Shown: piece by piece, positions 1 through 8,239 of the stretch
Numbering within the stretch: the first letter of the stretch is position 1
Layout: each line of letters starts with the position of its first letter
Notes under the pieces: model-generated
The model's database searches: none
What the model was told of the DNA's origin: nothing
The model's input: the letters and a program-made list of their open reading frames with translations, nothing else
NCBI RefSeq assembly: GCF_046557615.1
Contig: NZ_JBKIII010000001.1
Location: 496,001 to 560,000, forward strand
Direction: 5' to 3'
Length of the DNA: 64,000 nucleotides
From: Haloferax sp046557615
GTDB taxonomy: Archaea; Halobacteriota; Halobacteria; Halobacteriales; Haloferacaceae
Translations under genes and position numbers: made by a program

Positions 1-131
1 ACAGCAACACGATGCTTACGTACCTTCGTCAGAACCCCCGCATGATGGGCGTCCTATTCACGCTGACCCTCCTGCTCGCGCAGGCAGGGAACGCATCCGC
101 CAACATGGCGACGTACATCTCCGGCCCCTAA
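1..131 (+). CDS. Small hydrophobic peptide (DUF7503-like), 5' end outside the window
   Basis: The open frame runs in from the left edge; the first ATG inside the window is at 12 and gives 39 residues ending at a TAA at 129-131. The peptide has a short basic/polar start (LRQNPRMMG), one hydrophobic stretch (VLFTLTLLLAQAG) and a small-residue tail. This pattern matches a family of roughly 40-residue haloarchaeal peptides that I recall as DUF7503. The true start is probably a few codons upstream because the frame is open there. It ends base-to-base against the convergent CHAT gene. Function unknown; one membrane segment or a secretion signal is what the sequence shows. Confidence 0.6.
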   Translation, partial: SNTMLTYLRQNPRMMGVLFTLTLLLAQAGNASANMATYISGP

Positions 132-2243
132 TTACGATTCGAGGAACTCGTCGTTCCAGAAAAGCCGACCACGGTAAAACACCGGAACTTGTTCTAACGT
201 GAGGAACTCGCGTAGCTCTGCTTTACTGACCTCGAATACTGCTTCGTCCGAGGAGACGAGATAGTGTTGTCCGTTCTTCGAAACTGCTGGCTTGACGAGT
301 GCGCCCATACTGCTCTCGATTGTGGGGTACGTTTTGAACGTCAGTGTGTACGCCTCTTGTGTTTGCTCGACCTCACAAATTATCGCCATCCCACTTTCCG
401 TCTGCGAAATCGACAGTGCGCCGTCGCCGACGATAGTGTACTGTTGACTCGTCGTAGAGTTTCGCTGAGAGACGTTCAGCGCCGTCTGGAGCGGGAATCC
501 CATGTTGAGTAACTGGGCGAGGACACCGCCGACTTCCACGGCACCTTTGTTTATCACGTCACTCAAGGTGACGATACCACCGATAGCGCCAGCGTCGATG
601 AAGGCTAAGCCTTGGTCGTACGAACGACACCCGTTCAGTAAGAACGATTCAGCGCCGATTTCACCAACTGAATGTGCATCCAGTCTCCCATCGGTACACT
701 GGAGGCCCTCGCCGTCGATGTGCCCGATGAAGTGGAGAAAGTCGTTCTGTTCTTCCAGCACTGCTCGAAGCTCACTCATCGAGAGGCCTTTGTGGTACGA
801 AACCTCGAACGGAAGTTCGTCTCGTGACCCGTAGATGGTGTCCACGAGGTCCTCTTCTGCACTCATCTCCAGGTCGTTGCAGACGACCGCAATCGATATT
901 GTGCCGTTTTTCGCCGTCCGCGCGAGTCGGTTTTCGTAGGCCTGTTGAGTTGGCTTACTCGCCCCCACGGGCGCACCATCACCGACCCACGCTTGGTCGG
1001 CAGACTCGGCATTCTGTGGTTTGATGTAGGTGTCTGTACTCGGCGGTGACGATGCTGCACTGCGTGTGAACGTCTCTTCGTCGCGGAGGAAGTCATCGAC
1101 CGCAGACGCCTGAAGTTCGTCCGCACCGATTCGTTCGGTGTTTGGCGTCTTCACGACCGCGAGGTCGTTGACGATGAACGGAAGCAGCGAGAGATTGTCT
1201 CGTTGTGCTTCGACGTGCGTCGTCAACTTCCACTCGGGCATCAACTCGGAGACGACGTCGAACGGCACGGAGAGGTACTCCTTGAGTCGCTCTCCCGGTT
1301 CAGCATCGTAGAGTTGGGTAAAGTCGAGGTTTGTTCGTTCTTCGACGGCCTCCCGCTCGTGGAGGTCGACGCGGTAGTAACCTTCCGTCCGCGTCACACA
1401 GTCGAAGAAGAACGTTTGCTTCAGCACGCGTTCGACCTCTGCTTCGAAGCCGTGTGGGCCGTCGAGCAAGTGGACGAACCCTGTCTCTGATTCGATTCGC
1501 GGTTGTGCTCCGGATCCGAGTGTTGCACCGAGATAATATACGAGAGGTGCAACCACGACGATATACTGGAGTTCGGGCGGGACGACGATTCGAAGCCCAG
1601 TGTTCGGTGGTTCGACCCCATCTGGGATATCCAGTTCGTCACCAACTTCGAGGAGGGGTGGGTGCCCGCGCAGTGTCGGGTAGGACCGTTCGACACTGGT
1701 CGTTTTCAGTGCAGACCCGAAGGCAGAAACGGCTTTCATGACGTCTCGCGGGTCTTCGGTCGTCGTGATAGTCGTCGCCGGACTTCGGTGATAGGACCGC
1801 GCACCAACGTGAATCGGCGTCCGTTCCGGAAGTTCAATCCTCGTCCGGTGGCTGTCGGCTTTGATACGAAGTGACGATGAAATCTGGATGTACACCTTCA
1901 TCGACGTGAACAGCTCCAGACTGTACGACCCTGAATCGAGCGTGATGTCGGTTTCGCGGTCTACCTGCGTGACCATCTCACCGAACAAATCTCGGACGAT
2001 GATGCCTTTGAGGCCAGTGACCTCAAATCCAGTCGTCTCGATCCGAACTGCTGCATCTGTCGGGAACCAAAACCGAGTTTCGTCTGTCGGTTCGGGCGTG
2101 ATAGCCGTTTGCGTCCGAATTCGTACTTGATGCCGCTCAATACGGTCTCGGACGATGAGACCTTCCCCCTCTGATGGAAGCGAGAATCCCACTTCGTGGC
2201 CTGGGGGGGCACGAGATTCATCGCTCTGCCCGGACTGTGCCAT
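132..2243 (-). CDS. CHAT-domain (caspase-like) protease protein
   Basis: 703 residues. The C-terminal third (about residues 445-660) reads as a CHAT caspase-like domain: a beta strand ending in FLHFIGHIDG with the presumed catalytic His508, then FLLNGCRSYDQG with the presumed catalytic Cys539. Residues 1-400 are beta-rich and contain no motif I know. CHAT proteins are cysteine proteases used in regulated proteolysis and in some bacterial immune systems (for example Craspase and gasdermin-cleaving operons). The start ATG lies 27 bases after an AT-rich box, which suggests leaderless transcription from its own promoter. It faces a small hydrophobic peptide and sits downstream of a degenerate RecA-like gene, a possible three-part module. 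Substrate unknown. Confidence 0.75.
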   Translation of the reverse strand: MAQSGQSDESRAPPGHEVGFSLPSEGEGLIVRDRIERHQVRIRTQTAITPEPTDETRFWFPTDAAVRIETTGFEVTGLKGIIVRDLFGEMVTQVDRETDITLDSGSYSLELFTSMKVYIQISSSLRIKADSHRTRIELPERTPIHVGARSYHRSPATTITTTEDPRDVMKAVSAFGSALKTTSVERSYPTLRGHPPLLEVGDELDIPDGVEPPNTGLRIVVPPELQYIVVVAPLVYYLGATLGSGAQPRIESETGFVHLLDGPHGFEAEVERVLKQTFFFDCVTRTEGYYRVDLHEREAVEERTNLDFTQLYDAEPGERLKEYLSVPFDVVSELMPEWKLTTHVEAQRDNLSLLPFIVNDLAVVKTPNTERIGADELQASAVDDFLRDEETFTRSAASSPPSTDTYIKPQNAESADQAWVGDGAPVGASKPTQQAYENRLARTAKNGTISIAVVCNDLEMSAEEDLVDTIYGSRDELPFEVSYHKGLSMSELRAVLEEQNDFLHFIGHIDGEGLQCTDGRLDAHSVGEIGAESFLLNGCRSYDQGLAFIDAGAIGGIVTLSDVINKGAVEVGGVLAQLLNMGFPLQTALNVSQRNSTTSQQYTIVGDGALSISQTESGMAIICEVEQTQEAYTLTFKTYPTIESSMGALVKPAVSKNGQHYLVSSDEAVFEVSKAELREFLTLEQVPVFYRGRLFWNDEFLES

Positions 2244-2265
2244 TGTGTATAGGTGACACGATTAG

Positions 2266-2274
2266 AGATAAAAA
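2266..2274 (-). promoter_or_regulatory. TATA box of the CHAT gene
   Basis: On the minus strand the box reads TTTTTATCT, centred 27 bases before the ATG at 2243. This is the spacing of a leaderless haloarchaeal promoter. Confidence 0.5.
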
Positions 2275-2294
2275 GCGTATTGGTCGCCTGACTG

Positions 2295-3002
2295 TCAACG
2301 TTTCAGGGGAAACCAGCCAGATGACGCGTCTGCGTCCTTGAGATGCCAGCGTTGCCGTGGTTCGGATCCTTCGACGCTGAGTTCGACGACTGCGTCGAAC
2401 AGGGGTTCGAGCATCCGGTTGATGTCGCTTTTCCGGCCACCGGGCGACCAAACGTGAATCATACCACGGTGCGCGCGGACGTGGCTCGTCACGACGTGGA
2501 GGAACCGAAACACCTGATTCAGTTCGTATTCGGAGACGAGCGCTGGAAGACAATCGAAAGCAACGCGGAGTTCTGCGGGAGAAAGAGACTGCGATAATGT
2601 GGCGAAATCTTGGATGTCGTCCGATATCTCGGCACCGAGTTTTCCGAGGCCGCCATCGACGTGCCGTTCGGATGCGGTCGGCAGTGGTGCCGAGAACGAA
2701 CTGGCTACTGCGGAACTGCGGGCGTGTGTCGAATACCGAATCGTTCGGGTCCACTCTGCGGACCGCTCGATGGGTTGACTGAGCCGCTGGTCGATAGAGG
2801 TCGTCTGGTTCACGATGAGAAGCCGTCTTCGCGGCTCCTCGGGCGCTCCGAGCATCTGTGCAGACGCGCGAGAATACATCTCTGTCGGGACAGAGCCAAC
2901 GACGAGAAGCGCACTCCCTTGGCGCTTGAGAGCTTCCAACCCCGCTTGGAAGTCCGAAGCTCCATCAGAGACCGACACGTCTGTTTCACCTCCCGGAGCC
3001 AT
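2295..3002 (-). CDS. Degenerate RecA/KaiC-like protein (DUF7504-like)
   Basis: 235 residues. The layout is that of a RecA/KaiC core: a strand SALLVVGSVPTEMYSR at the P-loop position, a second strand (RRLLIVNQTTS), a segment resembling a dimer interface (LRVAFDCLPALVSEYEL) and a late strand (GMIHVWSPGG). The P-loop lacks the GKS/GKT sequence, so nucleotide binding is doubtful. Haloarchaea carry many such single-copy proteins, which I recall as DUF7504. It lies 51 bases upstream of the CHAT gene on the same strand but each has its own promoter-like box. A role as sensor or scaffold for the CHAT protein is inference. Confidence 0.55.
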   Translation of the reverse strand: MAPGGETDVSVSDGASDFQAGLEALKRQGSALLVVGSVPTEMYSRASAQMLGAPEEPRRRLLIVNQTTSIDQRLSQPIERSAEWTRTIRYSTHARSSAVASSFSAPLPTASERHVDGGLGKLGAEISDDIQDFATLSQSLSPAELRVAFDCLPALVSEYELNQVFRFLHVVTSHVRAHRGMIHVWSPGGRKSDINRMLEPLFDAVVELSVEGSEPRQRWHLKDADASSGWFPLKR

Positions 3003-3021
3003 TCAGCCTTACCCACGAAAT

Positions 3022-3034
3022 CATATTTAATAAG
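3022..3034 (-). promoter_or_regulatory. TATA box of the RecA-like gene
   Basis: On the minus strand the box reads CTTATTAAATATG, centred about 26 bases before the ATG at 3002, which fits leaderless transcription. Confidence 0.5.
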
Positions 3035-3191
3035 ACTTTGCGTGTTACCCTGTCGAAATGTGTTCAGTGTTGACACAGATGTGGGCAATCTGTGGTATTA
3101 CACGCGAATACGTAGCCCGTTCAGGGTCAAAATCGGTAACACGAAACATGGTTGTGACGTTCGATATCTGTGTCGTCTCTCAGATACGAAG

Positions 3192-3617
3192 TCACTCGTC
3201 CGTTCGAACTGTCAGCACCGGAACCGGCGACCGTCTGACGACCCGCTCTGTGACACTTCCGAGGAGGATGCGTTCGACGCCACCTCTCCCATGGGTCGCC
3301 ATAGTGACCACGTCGATTCCGTGTTCGTCGATATAACCGAGTATCGCTTTCGGGGGCGACCCTCGGACTACAGTCCCCACACCGTCGAGTCCTCGTGCCT
3401 CGATTCGTTCGACGAGTTCGTCCACGACATCGATTCCTTCCTGTTCGAGTGCATCGTACACTTCGCCGCCGATGACGCTCACACTGTCGCGGTCTGTATC
3501 GGCGACGAAGAGGACGTGAATCGTCGCGTCGTACAACTCGGCGAGTCCGAATGCGTGCGGAAGCGCCACTTCGACGGCTGGACTCCCATCGGCCGGAAGC
3601 AGTATGTTATTGTACAT
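3192..3617 (-). CDS. Universal stress protein (UspA family)
   Basis: 141 residues when started at the internal ATG at 3617, which gives the usual MYNNILLPADGS opening of the family; a longer frame upstream adds 16 residues without homology-like features. The C-terminal part has the nucleotide-binding loop of ATP-binding Usp proteins (THGRGGVERILLGSVTERVV) followed by the terminal strand PVPVLTVR. Single-domain Usp proteins form dimers in the cytoplasm and are linked to stress survival. Haloarchaea have dozens of copies, so the specific role cannot be told. It is followed by the aminotransferase/Lrp pair on the same strand, apparently as a separate unit. Confidence 0.88.
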   Translation of the reverse strand: MYNNILLPADGSPAVEVALPHAFGLAELYDATIHVLFVADTDRDSVSVIGGEVYDALEQEGIDVVDELVERIEARGLDGVGTVVRGSPPKAILGYIDEHGIDVVTMATHGRGGVERILLGSVTERVVRRSPVPVLTVRTDE

Positions 3618-3686
3618 GACTGTCACTTCGTCCTCGATTGGCCTGAGTGCTTCGCAGGGAGCCAAAAAAGCGAGTCGCGGTGTCTG

Positions 3687-4835
3687 TTACGAGACGTAGG
3701 CTTCGATTCGGTCCATCGCTTCGCGGAGGTCCTTCATCCCCGTTGCGTACGAGACGCGCAGGTGGCCTTCGCCGCCAGTTCCGAAGACACTGCCCGGAAC
3801 GAGCGCGACGTTCTGTTCTTCCAAGAGGCCCTCTGCGAAGGCTTCGTCGTCGCCGTCGGGGGCTTTCGGGAAGACGTAGAACGCGCCTTTGGCTTCGAAG
3901 CAGTCGATACCCATCTCTTCGAACCGTGAGAGGACAAAGCGACGGCGACGGTCGTATTCACGTCGCATCTCTTCGACAGAGTCGTCACACGACTGGAGGG
4001 CTTCGAGCGCGGCATATTGTGCAGTCGTCGGCGCTGAGAGCATCGCGTACTGGTGAATTTTGTTCATCGCCGCGATGGCCTCTGGTGGCCCCATGGCGTA
4101 GCCGAGACGCAGACCCGTCATCGCGTAGGCTTTCGAGAAGCCGTTGAACACGACGGTTCGCTCTCGCATACCTGGGTGGGTCGCTATCGAGGCGTGGTCG
4201 TCCTCGTATCGGAGGTCCGCGTAAATCTCGTCCGAGAGGACGATGAGGTCGTTGTCGCGGACGAAACTCGCAACCTCGGCGAGTTCGTCGTCGGTCATCA
4301 CCGCACCCGTCGGGTTGTTGGGATAACAGAGGACGAGGACGTCCGCGCCTGCGGCACCTGCGGCTTCGAGTGCCTCGGGAGTGAGTTTGAACTCGTCTTC
4401 CGCGTAGGTCGGAACCGGTAGCGGTTCGCCCCCAGCGAAAATCGCCCCGGGCGTATAGGAGATGTACGACGGTTGTGGAATCGCAACCACGTCACCCTCG
4501 TCCACGAACGCGCGGAACGCGAGGTCGACAGCCTCGCTCGCGCCAGTCGTGACGATGATTTCGTCTTCCGGGTCGTACGACTGGCCGTAGCGCGTGACGC
4601 GCTCGGCGATGGCTTCGCGGAGCTCGCGGAGGCCGCGATTCGAAGTGTACGAGGTTTTCCCCCGTTCGAGTGAGTCGATGGCAGCAGTACGCGCGGCCCA
4701 CGGCGCGGAGAAGTCCGGTTCTCCGACACCGAGCGAGATGACGTCGTCTAGCTCCTCGGCAAGTTCGAAAAAGCGCCGAATGCCGGACGGCGGAACTTCC
4801 CGGACGCGGTCGGAGAGGTGGTCGCCGAGCGTCAT
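3687..4835 (-). CDS. Class I/II pyridoxal-phosphate aminotransferase
   Basis: 382 residues, normal for fold-type I aminotransferases of the aspartate/aromatic group. Visible landmarks are the substrate/PLP motif YPNNPTG around residue 171, the PLP-contacting SDEIYADL around residue 201, and the Schiff-base lysine K235 in FNGFSKAYAMTGLRLGY. It transfers amino groups between an amino acid and a 2-oxo acid in the cytoplasm; substrate (aspartate, alanine or aromatic amino acids) cannot be fixed by eye. The start overlaps the stop of the Lrp/AsnC gene by 4 bases, so the two are translationally coupled and the regulator may respond to an amino acid handled here. Confidence 0.9.
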   Translation of the reverse strand: MTLGDHLSDRVREVPPSGIRRFFELAEELDDVISLGVGEPDFSAPWAARTAAIDSLERGKTSYTSNRGLRELREAIAERVTRYGQSYDPEDEIIVTTGASEAVDLAFRAFVDEGDVVAIPQPSYISYTPGAIFAGGEPLPVPTYAEDEFKLTPEALEAAGAAGADVLVLCYPNNPTGAVMTDDELAEVASFVRDNDLIVLSDEIYADLRYEDDHASIATHPGMRERTVVFNGFSKAYAMTGLRLGYAMGPPEAIAAMNKIHQYAMLSAPTTAQYAALEALQSCDDSVEEMRREYDRRRRFVLSRFEEMGIDCFEAKGAFYVFPKAPDGDDEAFAEGLLEEQNVALVPGSVFGTGGEGHLRVSYATGMKDLREAMDRIEAYVS

Positions 4836-5317
4836 GGAGACACAGAGAGCCGGTCATCCTCGTCGCCGTTGCCGAACTCGATACCCTCCTCCTTGTAAGA
4901 GTTCATCACGAAGTGCGTGACCGTCTTCGTGACCTCCGGAAGCGGCGCGATGCGCTCGGAAACGAAGTTCGAGATATCGTGCATCGAGTCGCCCTCGATT
5001 TCGACGAAGAAGTCGTAGTCGCCGGAGACGAGTCGAAGCGTCGAGACTTCGGGAAATCGTGCGATTCGGCGAGCGATTTCCTCGTAGCCGGTCTCGCGGT
5101 CGAGTTCGACGTCGACTTCGAGTTGGGCGCGGACGCGCTCGGGTTCGACACGCCGCCAATCGACGACGGCCTGATAGCCGTGGATGACGCCGTCGGCTTC
5201 GAGTTCGGCGATTGCTGCTGCCACTGCCTCTTTCTCTGCGCCCAGCTGTCGGGCAATGTCGTCTACACTCTGTCGAGCGTCGTGACGCAGCAAGTCGAGC
5301 AGTGACTGCTTGTCCAT
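4832..5317 (-). CDS. Lrp/AsnC family transcriptional regulator
   Basis: 161 residues. Residues 1-50 form the winged helix-turn-helix (SLLDLLRHDARQSVDDIARQ, then AVAAAIAELEADGVIHGY). The rest is an RAM-type ligand-binding domain with strands such as RVRAQLEVDV and the conserved STLRLVSGDYDFFVEIEG. Such regulators form octamers that bind an amino acid and act on nearby genes. It is first in a two-gene unit with the aminotransferase (ATGA overlap), so regulation of that gene and of itself is a reasonable inference. Confidence 0.92.
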   Translation of the reverse strand: MDKQSLLDLLRHDARQSVDDIARQLGAEKEAVAAAIAELEADGVIHGYQAVVDWRRVEPERVRAQLEVDVELDRETGYEEIARRIARFPEVSTLRLVSGDYDFFVEIEGDSMHDISNFVSERIAPLPEVTKTVTHFVMNSYKEEGIEFGNGDEDDRLSVSP

Positions 5318-5388
5318 ACGATTCCCGTTACTGGCAACGGTAAAATGGTTTCCCTCACGGCAGTGTCACGGTGGCTGACAGAGACGAC

Positions 5389-6021
5389 TCATTCGAGCCC
5401 TGCCGCCCCCGACGACGCTTCGGGAAGACTCGCTGGTTCGACCGGAATCCCGAGTGCTTCGAGCGCCGCTTCGAGGTCTTCTTCGCGCGCGTACTCTGCA
5501 CCGGCTTCGACGCGAATCTCTTGGGCCTTTGCGAGGACTTCGGCGCGCCGGTCGTCGGGGATGACGAACTTGTCGGTGGCGAGTTCGATGACGAGGCCGT
5601 TGTGGTCCTTCGTGTACAGCGAGTGGAAGATACCGCGGTCGAACTCGTTGAAGAAGTGACCGGCATCGTTGAGCGCTTCTTTGATTTCCTCGATACGCGC
5701 TGGTTCGAAACGGAATGCGAGGTGGTGGACGCTCCCGACGCCGTTTCGCTGAGGGCCACGGTGCGATTCGTGGCCATCGTTCTCGACGAAGAACGTCAGC
5801 ATCCGACCATCGCCCGTGTCGAAGAACAGGTGCGACATGTTCGGCGAGTCGAGATTCGGTTGCTTGAGGACGAGCGGCATCCCGAGGATGTCGCGGTAGA
5901 ACTCGATGGTGTCCTCGATGTTGCTCCCGATGAGCGAGATGTGGTCAACGCCCGTCGTGTGGAACGGACTGTCCGGAAGGTCTGCGGTGACCGGCACGTC
6001 GTGCGGAGCGTCGTCAGTCAT
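5389..6021 (-). CDS. VOC-family (glyoxalase/dioxygenase fold) protein
   Basis: 210 residues. A vicinal-oxygen-chelate domain occupies about residues 22-150: the opening TTGVDHISLIGSNIEDTIEF supplies one metal-ligand His, SVHHLAFRFEP a second, and NGLVIELATD the Glu. The segments FYRDILGMPLV and SLYTKDHNG are typical of ring-cleaving dioxygenase or glyoxalase-like members. The last 50 residues are a charged helical tail. It likely binds a divalent metal and acts on a small molecule; the substrate is unknown. It stands alone between the Lrp gene and a plus-strand membrane protein gene. Confidence 0.85.
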   Translation of the reverse strand: MTDDAPHDVPVTADLPDSPFHTTGVDHISLIGSNIEDTIEFYRDILGMPLVLKQPNLDSPNMSHLFFDTGDGRMLTFFVENDGHESHRGPQRNGVGSVHHLAFRFEPARIEEIKEALNDAGHFFNEFDRGIFHSLYTKDHNGLVIELATDKFVIPDDRRAEVLAKAQEIRVEAGAEYAREEDLEAALEALGIPVEPASLPEASSGAAGLE

Positions 6022-6134
6022 ACTTCGAGGTTAGACGCCGACCCGGATAACTCTCAGCGGACATCGATGTAATCGGGTGACAACGACGCCGTCGGACCCA
6101 AACTGTTAGGTACTCCCCCATCGACCGCCCACAA

Positions 6135-6545
6135 GTGACGGAGCTAAAACACTTTCTCGCATTTTTCCTGTGCGGGTCGCTCGCCCTCGCTGGCGTGTTG
6201 TCGTTCATCGTCGTCGTCGATTACGACTACCACTACGCCTACGACAAGGAGGTAGACGAGTTCCCGAGAGACACGTTCACGGTCAACTACGCCGATTTGC
6301 GCCCCGACGAGAAGGAAGTCGTCGATGCGGCGTTCAACAAGACGGGGTGGTTCAGCGAAGGCGTCGTCAGGGAGAGTGACCAATCCTACCCTTCGGAGGG
6401 TATCGAAAAAGACGGCCACAACTACCTATTTTCGTCTTACCGGACGTTCAACTGGTCCGACCCGAAGACGCTCGGGTCGGCACTGCTCGGCATCATCGGC
6501 GGTCTTGGCGTACTCGCGGCGATTCGTGCGGATATGAAGAATTAG
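6135..6545 (+). CDS. Small two-helix membrane protein, haloarchaeal
   Basis: 136 residues from a GTG start. A transmembrane helix lies at residues 7-28 (FLAFFLCGSLALAGVLSFIV) and another near the end (ALLGIIGGLGVLAAI). The roughly 80 residues between are acidic and would face outside; they contain NYADLRPDEKEVVDAAF, a pattern I have seen in uncharacterised haloarchaeal proteins. No enzyme motif. It is a stand-alone gene convergent with nhaC. Function unknown. Confidence 0.7.
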   Translation: MTELKHFLAFFLCGSLALAGVLSFIVVVDYDYHYAYDKEVDEFPRDTFTVNYADLRPDEKEVVDAAFNKTGWFSEGVVRESDQSYPSEGIEKDGHNYLFSSYRTFNWSDPKTLGSALLGIIGGLGVLAAIRADMKN

Positions 6546-6581
6546 GTCGAAAACACCGGTGTGAATCGGTGAACTGCTTTT

Positions 6582-8039
6582 TCAGTCGTCCGAAACGTTG
6601 GCAGCCGACGTGTTGGACGCACTCGCCGAGTTACCGGAGAAGCCGATTCCGGCGAGGACGAACGTGAAGAGGACGAGCGGCGAGAGGTAGCCGAAGAAGT
6701 AGTACGGGGCGTACGAGAGCGTCGAAACCCCGAGGACGCCAGCCATGTACGCTCCGCCAGCGTGCCACGGGAAGAGTGCGCCCGTCGGCGTCCCGGCGGA
6801 CTCGATAGCCTGCGAGAGGTCGGAGCTGTCGAGACCGAACTCGTCGTAGGTGTTGCGCAGGGTCATGCCGGGGACGACGATGCTCATGTACTGCTGGGCG
6901 GTGAGCATGTTCGTCAGAATCGCGGATGCGCCGGTGGCGGCGACGAGCGATCCACTGCTCTTGACGCCACGTTCGAGACGGTTTGCGAGGACGGCCAGCA
7001 CGCCGGTCTGTTCGAGCAGACCGCCGAGCGTGAGTGCGGCGATGACGATGGCGATGGTCCACGCAGACCCAGAGACGCCACCGGAAGCGAGGAGGCTGTT
7101 GACGAGCTGAGAGCCGGTTTCAGGTGCGGTTCCGCTCATGAACACCTGCCACGAGGTCACGAAGGAAGTGCCCTGAACGAGCATGCTCGTGAACGCGCCT
7201 GCGAAGGCACCGGCGAGGAGAACGGTGAGTGCCGGGTAGCCTGCGGCCGCGAGACCGAAGGTGACTGCGAGCGGGAGGAATGCGAGGAATGTGATGTTGT
7301 AAGAACCGGTGAGCGCGGTCTGAATTTCGGTGATTTGTCCCGCAGGAATCGCACCGGAGAAGCCGAGACCGAGGATGGCAAAGCCAACGACCGAGAGACC
7401 GAAGGCGATGAGCGTTCCGTCGCGCATCGCACGGATGTGGTCGTAGAGGTCGGTGTTGGTGACTGCGGCGGCGAGGTTGGTCGTATCAGAGAGCGGCGAC
7501 TGCTTGTCACCCGCGTAGGCACCGGTGAGAATCGCACCGGCGGTCATCGGTGCGGGGACGCCGAGACCGGAGCCAATGCCGATGAAAGCGACGCCGAGCG
7601 TGCCGACTGCGGTCCACGACGAACCGATGGCGAACGTGGTGATACCGACGAGAATCGCCGTGATAGGGAGGAAAATCTGCGGCGAGAGCAGGTCGAGTCC
7701 GTAGTACATCAGCGTCGGAATCGTTCCGGCCGAAACCCACGTGGAGACGACTCCGTAGATGGTAAACAGGATGAGGACTGCCTGGAGGCCCATCGAGAGA
7801 CTACGTTCGATACCGTCGTAGAGGTCTTGCCACGTGTAACCCCACACGTAGCGTCCGAGTAGTCCGACGAGTGCGATGCTCCACACGAGCGGGATGTGCG
7901 GGTCGAGTTTCAGGAGTGCCGACCCGATGCCGAGGAACGCGATAAGCCCCAGAACGGGGATGAGCGCTCCACCAAAGCTAGGACGCTTCTCGGGGTCGAG
8001 TTCCTCGAACGACCGTGGTGTGTACCGTTCAGTTCCCAT
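6582..8039 (-). CDS. nhaC: Na+/H+ antiporter, NhaC family
   Basis: 485 residues with about 11-12 hydrophobic helices. NhaC-family signatures visible include ITTFAIGSSWTAVGTLG, GAYAGDKQSPLSDTTNLAAA and the late TMLRNTYDE-type loop (PGMTLRNTYDEFGLDSSDL) followed by GTPTGALFPWHAGGAYMAGV. It exchanges sodium for protons across the cytoplasmic membrane, central to ion balance in a halophile. It is monocistronic, with a TATA-like box 30 bases before the ATG and divergent from the vWA/MoxR operon. Confidence 0.92.
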   Translation of the reverse strand: MGTERYTPRSFEELDPEKRPSFGGALIPVLGLIAFLGIGSALLKLDPHIPLVWSIALVGLLGRYVWGYTWQDLYDGIERSLSMGLQAVLILFTIYGVVSTWVSAGTIPTLMYYGLDLLSPQIFLPITAILVGITTFAIGSSWTAVGTLGVAFIGIGSGLGVPAPMTAGAILTGAYAGDKQSPLSDTTNLAAAVTNTDLYDHIRAMRDGTLIAFGLSVVGFAILGLGFSGAIPAGQITEIQTALTGSYNITFLAFLPLAVTFGLAAAGYPALTVLLAGAFAGAFTSMLVQGTSFVTSWQVFMSGTAPETGSQLVNSLLASGGVSGSAWTIAIVIAALTLGGLLEQTGVLAVLANRLERGVKSSGSLVAATGASAILTNMLTAQQYMSIVVPGMTLRNTYDEFGLDSSDLSQAIESAGTPTGALFPWHAGGAYMAGVLGVSTLSYAPYYFFGYLSPLVLFTFVLAGIGFSGNSASASNTSAANVSDD

Positions 8040-8064
8040 TGTACTTCGGGGAATTACTTTGGGA

Positions 8065-8076
8065 CATAAAATATTG
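8065..8076 (-). promoter_or_regulatory. TATA box of nhaC
   Basis: On the minus strand the box reads CAATATTTTATG, centred about 30 bases before the nhaC ATG at 8039, which fits a leaderless or nearly leaderless mRNA. Confidence 0.45.
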
Positions 8077-8239
8077 TCGTATTATGAATCAAGGGCATTG
8101 TTATGCAATGACGTAGTTGTAGTTGACACAAATATGCGTGGCACGAATAGATGGCAGAAAATCAGGAAAATCAGACTTTCTTGCTCAACCTGTCAATGAT
8201 AGGGAAACACCCTTGCCACATGACCACGAGACTGTGTGC

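Noticed and set aside
2610..3929. Plus-strand ORF of 439 codons
   Set aside because: It crosses several minus-strand genes (RecA-like, Usp, aminotransferase) in antisense, is rich in Arg, Cys and Ser, and shows no fold; a GC-rich antisense shadow.
6762..7862. Plus-strand ORF of 366 codons opposite nhaC
   Set aside because: Full antisense overlap with a clear NhaC gene; composition (very rich in E, R, G) is that of a shadow frame.
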